From assembly GCA_905479015.1 (NCBI GenBank), contig CAJQKV010000011.1:1-64000 (forward strand): a DNA stretch of 64,000 bases, read 5' to 3'. A model generated the notes under the pieces. The model was not told the DNA's origin. It searched no databases and was given only the letters and a program-made list of their open reading frames with translations. The DNA is from an uncultured Cyclobacteriaceae bacterium (GTDB lineage: Bacteria; Bacteroidota; Bacteroidia; Cytophagales; Cyclobacteriaceae). Below are positions 63,502-64,000 of the stretch, piece by piece. The first letter of the stretch is position 1. Every line of letters begins with the position of its first letter. The translations under genes and the position numbers were made by a program.

Positions 63502-64000
63502 CTATTCAATGATTTTAGCCCCTTGTTTATTAATCCCTGAAATGAAGGAAATGACCTCAATTTTATGCGCTCCATAAAGTGCTTGGGCGGCCTCGATTAT
63601 TTCACTGGAAGCACCCGCTTCTTTAATAAAGCAGAACATACTGGGTCCAGATCCTGATATACTGAACCCTAAAGCTCCTTTCTCTAAAGCCAACGTTTTC
63701 ATTTGATGGTAAAACGGTATTAAAATACTTCTCACCGGCTCAACAATGACATCTTGCAATGACTTCCCAATACGTTCAAAATCATGCTCAATAAGACCTG
63801 AAATCAATCCTGCCATATTGCCCCATTGTTTCACAGCATCAGTCAATTTGACTTCATCTCTTAGAATTTTTTTAGCATCACTGGTCTTAATCTCAATTTG
63901 AGGAAATATAACAACCACTTTTAAACTTTCTGGATAAGAAATATTAAAAACATCTAGCGGTTCATAACTTCTTACCGCTGTAAACCCCCCTAAAATACTA
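63502..64000 (-). CDS. thrB: Homoserine kinase, C-terminal part (runs off right edge)
   Basis: The frame is open to the right edge, so only about 166 C-terminal residues are visible. They include the GHMP-kinase pattern LGGFTAVRSYEPL near the edge, KVVVIFPQIEIKT, GLISGLIEHD, and the third GHMP motif GFSISGSGPSMFCF. It phosphorylates homoserine to O-phosphohomoserine. It abuts thrC with a 1-nt gap (TAG stop at 63502-63504). thrA would be expected beyond the edge, upstream on the minus strand. Confidence 0.93.
   Translation of the reverse strand, partial: SILGGFTAVRSYEPLDVFNISYPESLKVVVIFPQIEIKTSDAKKILRDEVKLTDAVKQWGNMAGLISGLIEHDFERIGKSLQDVIVEPVRSILIPFYHQMKTLALEKGALGFSISGSGPSMFCFIKEAGASSEIIEAAQALYGAHKIEVISFISGINKQGAKIIE

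Noticed and set aside
1-64000. CRISPR arrays, insertion sequences and rRNA genes
   Set aside because: No regularly spaced repeat array, transposase or rRNA segment was seen on either strand.

Overview
The window looks like the chromosome of a member of the Bacteroidota, probably Cytophagia or a related marine lineage. The evidence is AT-rich DNA, few Shine-Dalgarno sites, promoters of the TTTG-N19-23-TAnnTTTG type, a bacillithiol gene (BshB1), DUF349, DUF6503-like and START-like proteins, PVC-type haem dehydrogenases, and many lipoproteins and Tat-exported proteins. Genus cannot be decided from the sequence. No insertion sequence, prophage, CRISPR array or rRNA operon was seen. There are two tRNAs, Thr(TGT) and Met(CAT).

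Region 1 (1-7255, minus strand) is the most unusual part: a compact, partly overlapping gene string cut by the left edge. In transcription order it encodes an Ig-like protein with a degenerate PLD-like N-terminus, a four-helix DUF4407 membrane protein, a secreted unknown, a membrane-anchored GH18-fold protein, a two-helix membrane peptide, a DUF4255 (Pvc16/Afp16-type) protein and a partial unknown. DUF4255 is a hallmark of extracellular contractile injection systems and T6SS-iv-like systems. I infer this is the envelope or anchoring end of such a system, with sheath, tube and baseplate genes expected beyond position 1.

Region 2 (7.4-24.3 kb) holds an SDR, a MOSC protein, a carboxypeptidase-regulatory-domain protein and a small twin-CX3C lipoprotein. 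It also holds an extended RluA-type pseudouridine synthase, a GH109-like Tat oxidoreductase, a lipase/esterase and an SGNH-PVC haem protein fusion. Next come an IorAB-type molybdenum hydroxylase, a TlpA-like thioredoxin, and a Tat-exported DsrE-fold protein paired with a TsdA-like dihaem cytochrome. The last pair suggests periplasmic thiosulfate or sulfane-sulfur chemistry.

Region 3 (24.6-45.4 kb) is mostly housekeeping: tRNA-Thr, DUF349 protein, YqgE, MiaE, PdxH with an overlapping glycosyltransferase, TrxB-BshB1, a DUF885 hydrolase, rpsO-pnp with an attenuator-like hairpin, an LptF/G permease, a START-like protein, tRNA-Met and an ABC-F protein. A TIM-barrel lipoprotein and a four-module PQQ-type dehydrogenase/cytochrome lie within it.

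Region 4 (45.6-64 kb) holds a thiolase, an acyl-CoA synthetase, an OmpA-like protein, a second PQQ-type dehydrogenase, an NhaB antiporter and an orphan ABC ATPase with a lipoprotein. It also holds a SulP transporter next to a persulfide-dioxygenase-like/rhodanese fusion, a GMC choline-dehydrogenase-like enzyme convergent with a BCCT transporter (choline/betaine), a single-domain rhodanese, and thrB(partial)-thrC. Sulfur handling recurs (TsdA-like, DsrE-like, MBL-rhodanese, SulP, rhodanese), as do periplasmic dehydrogenases that feed cytochrome c.
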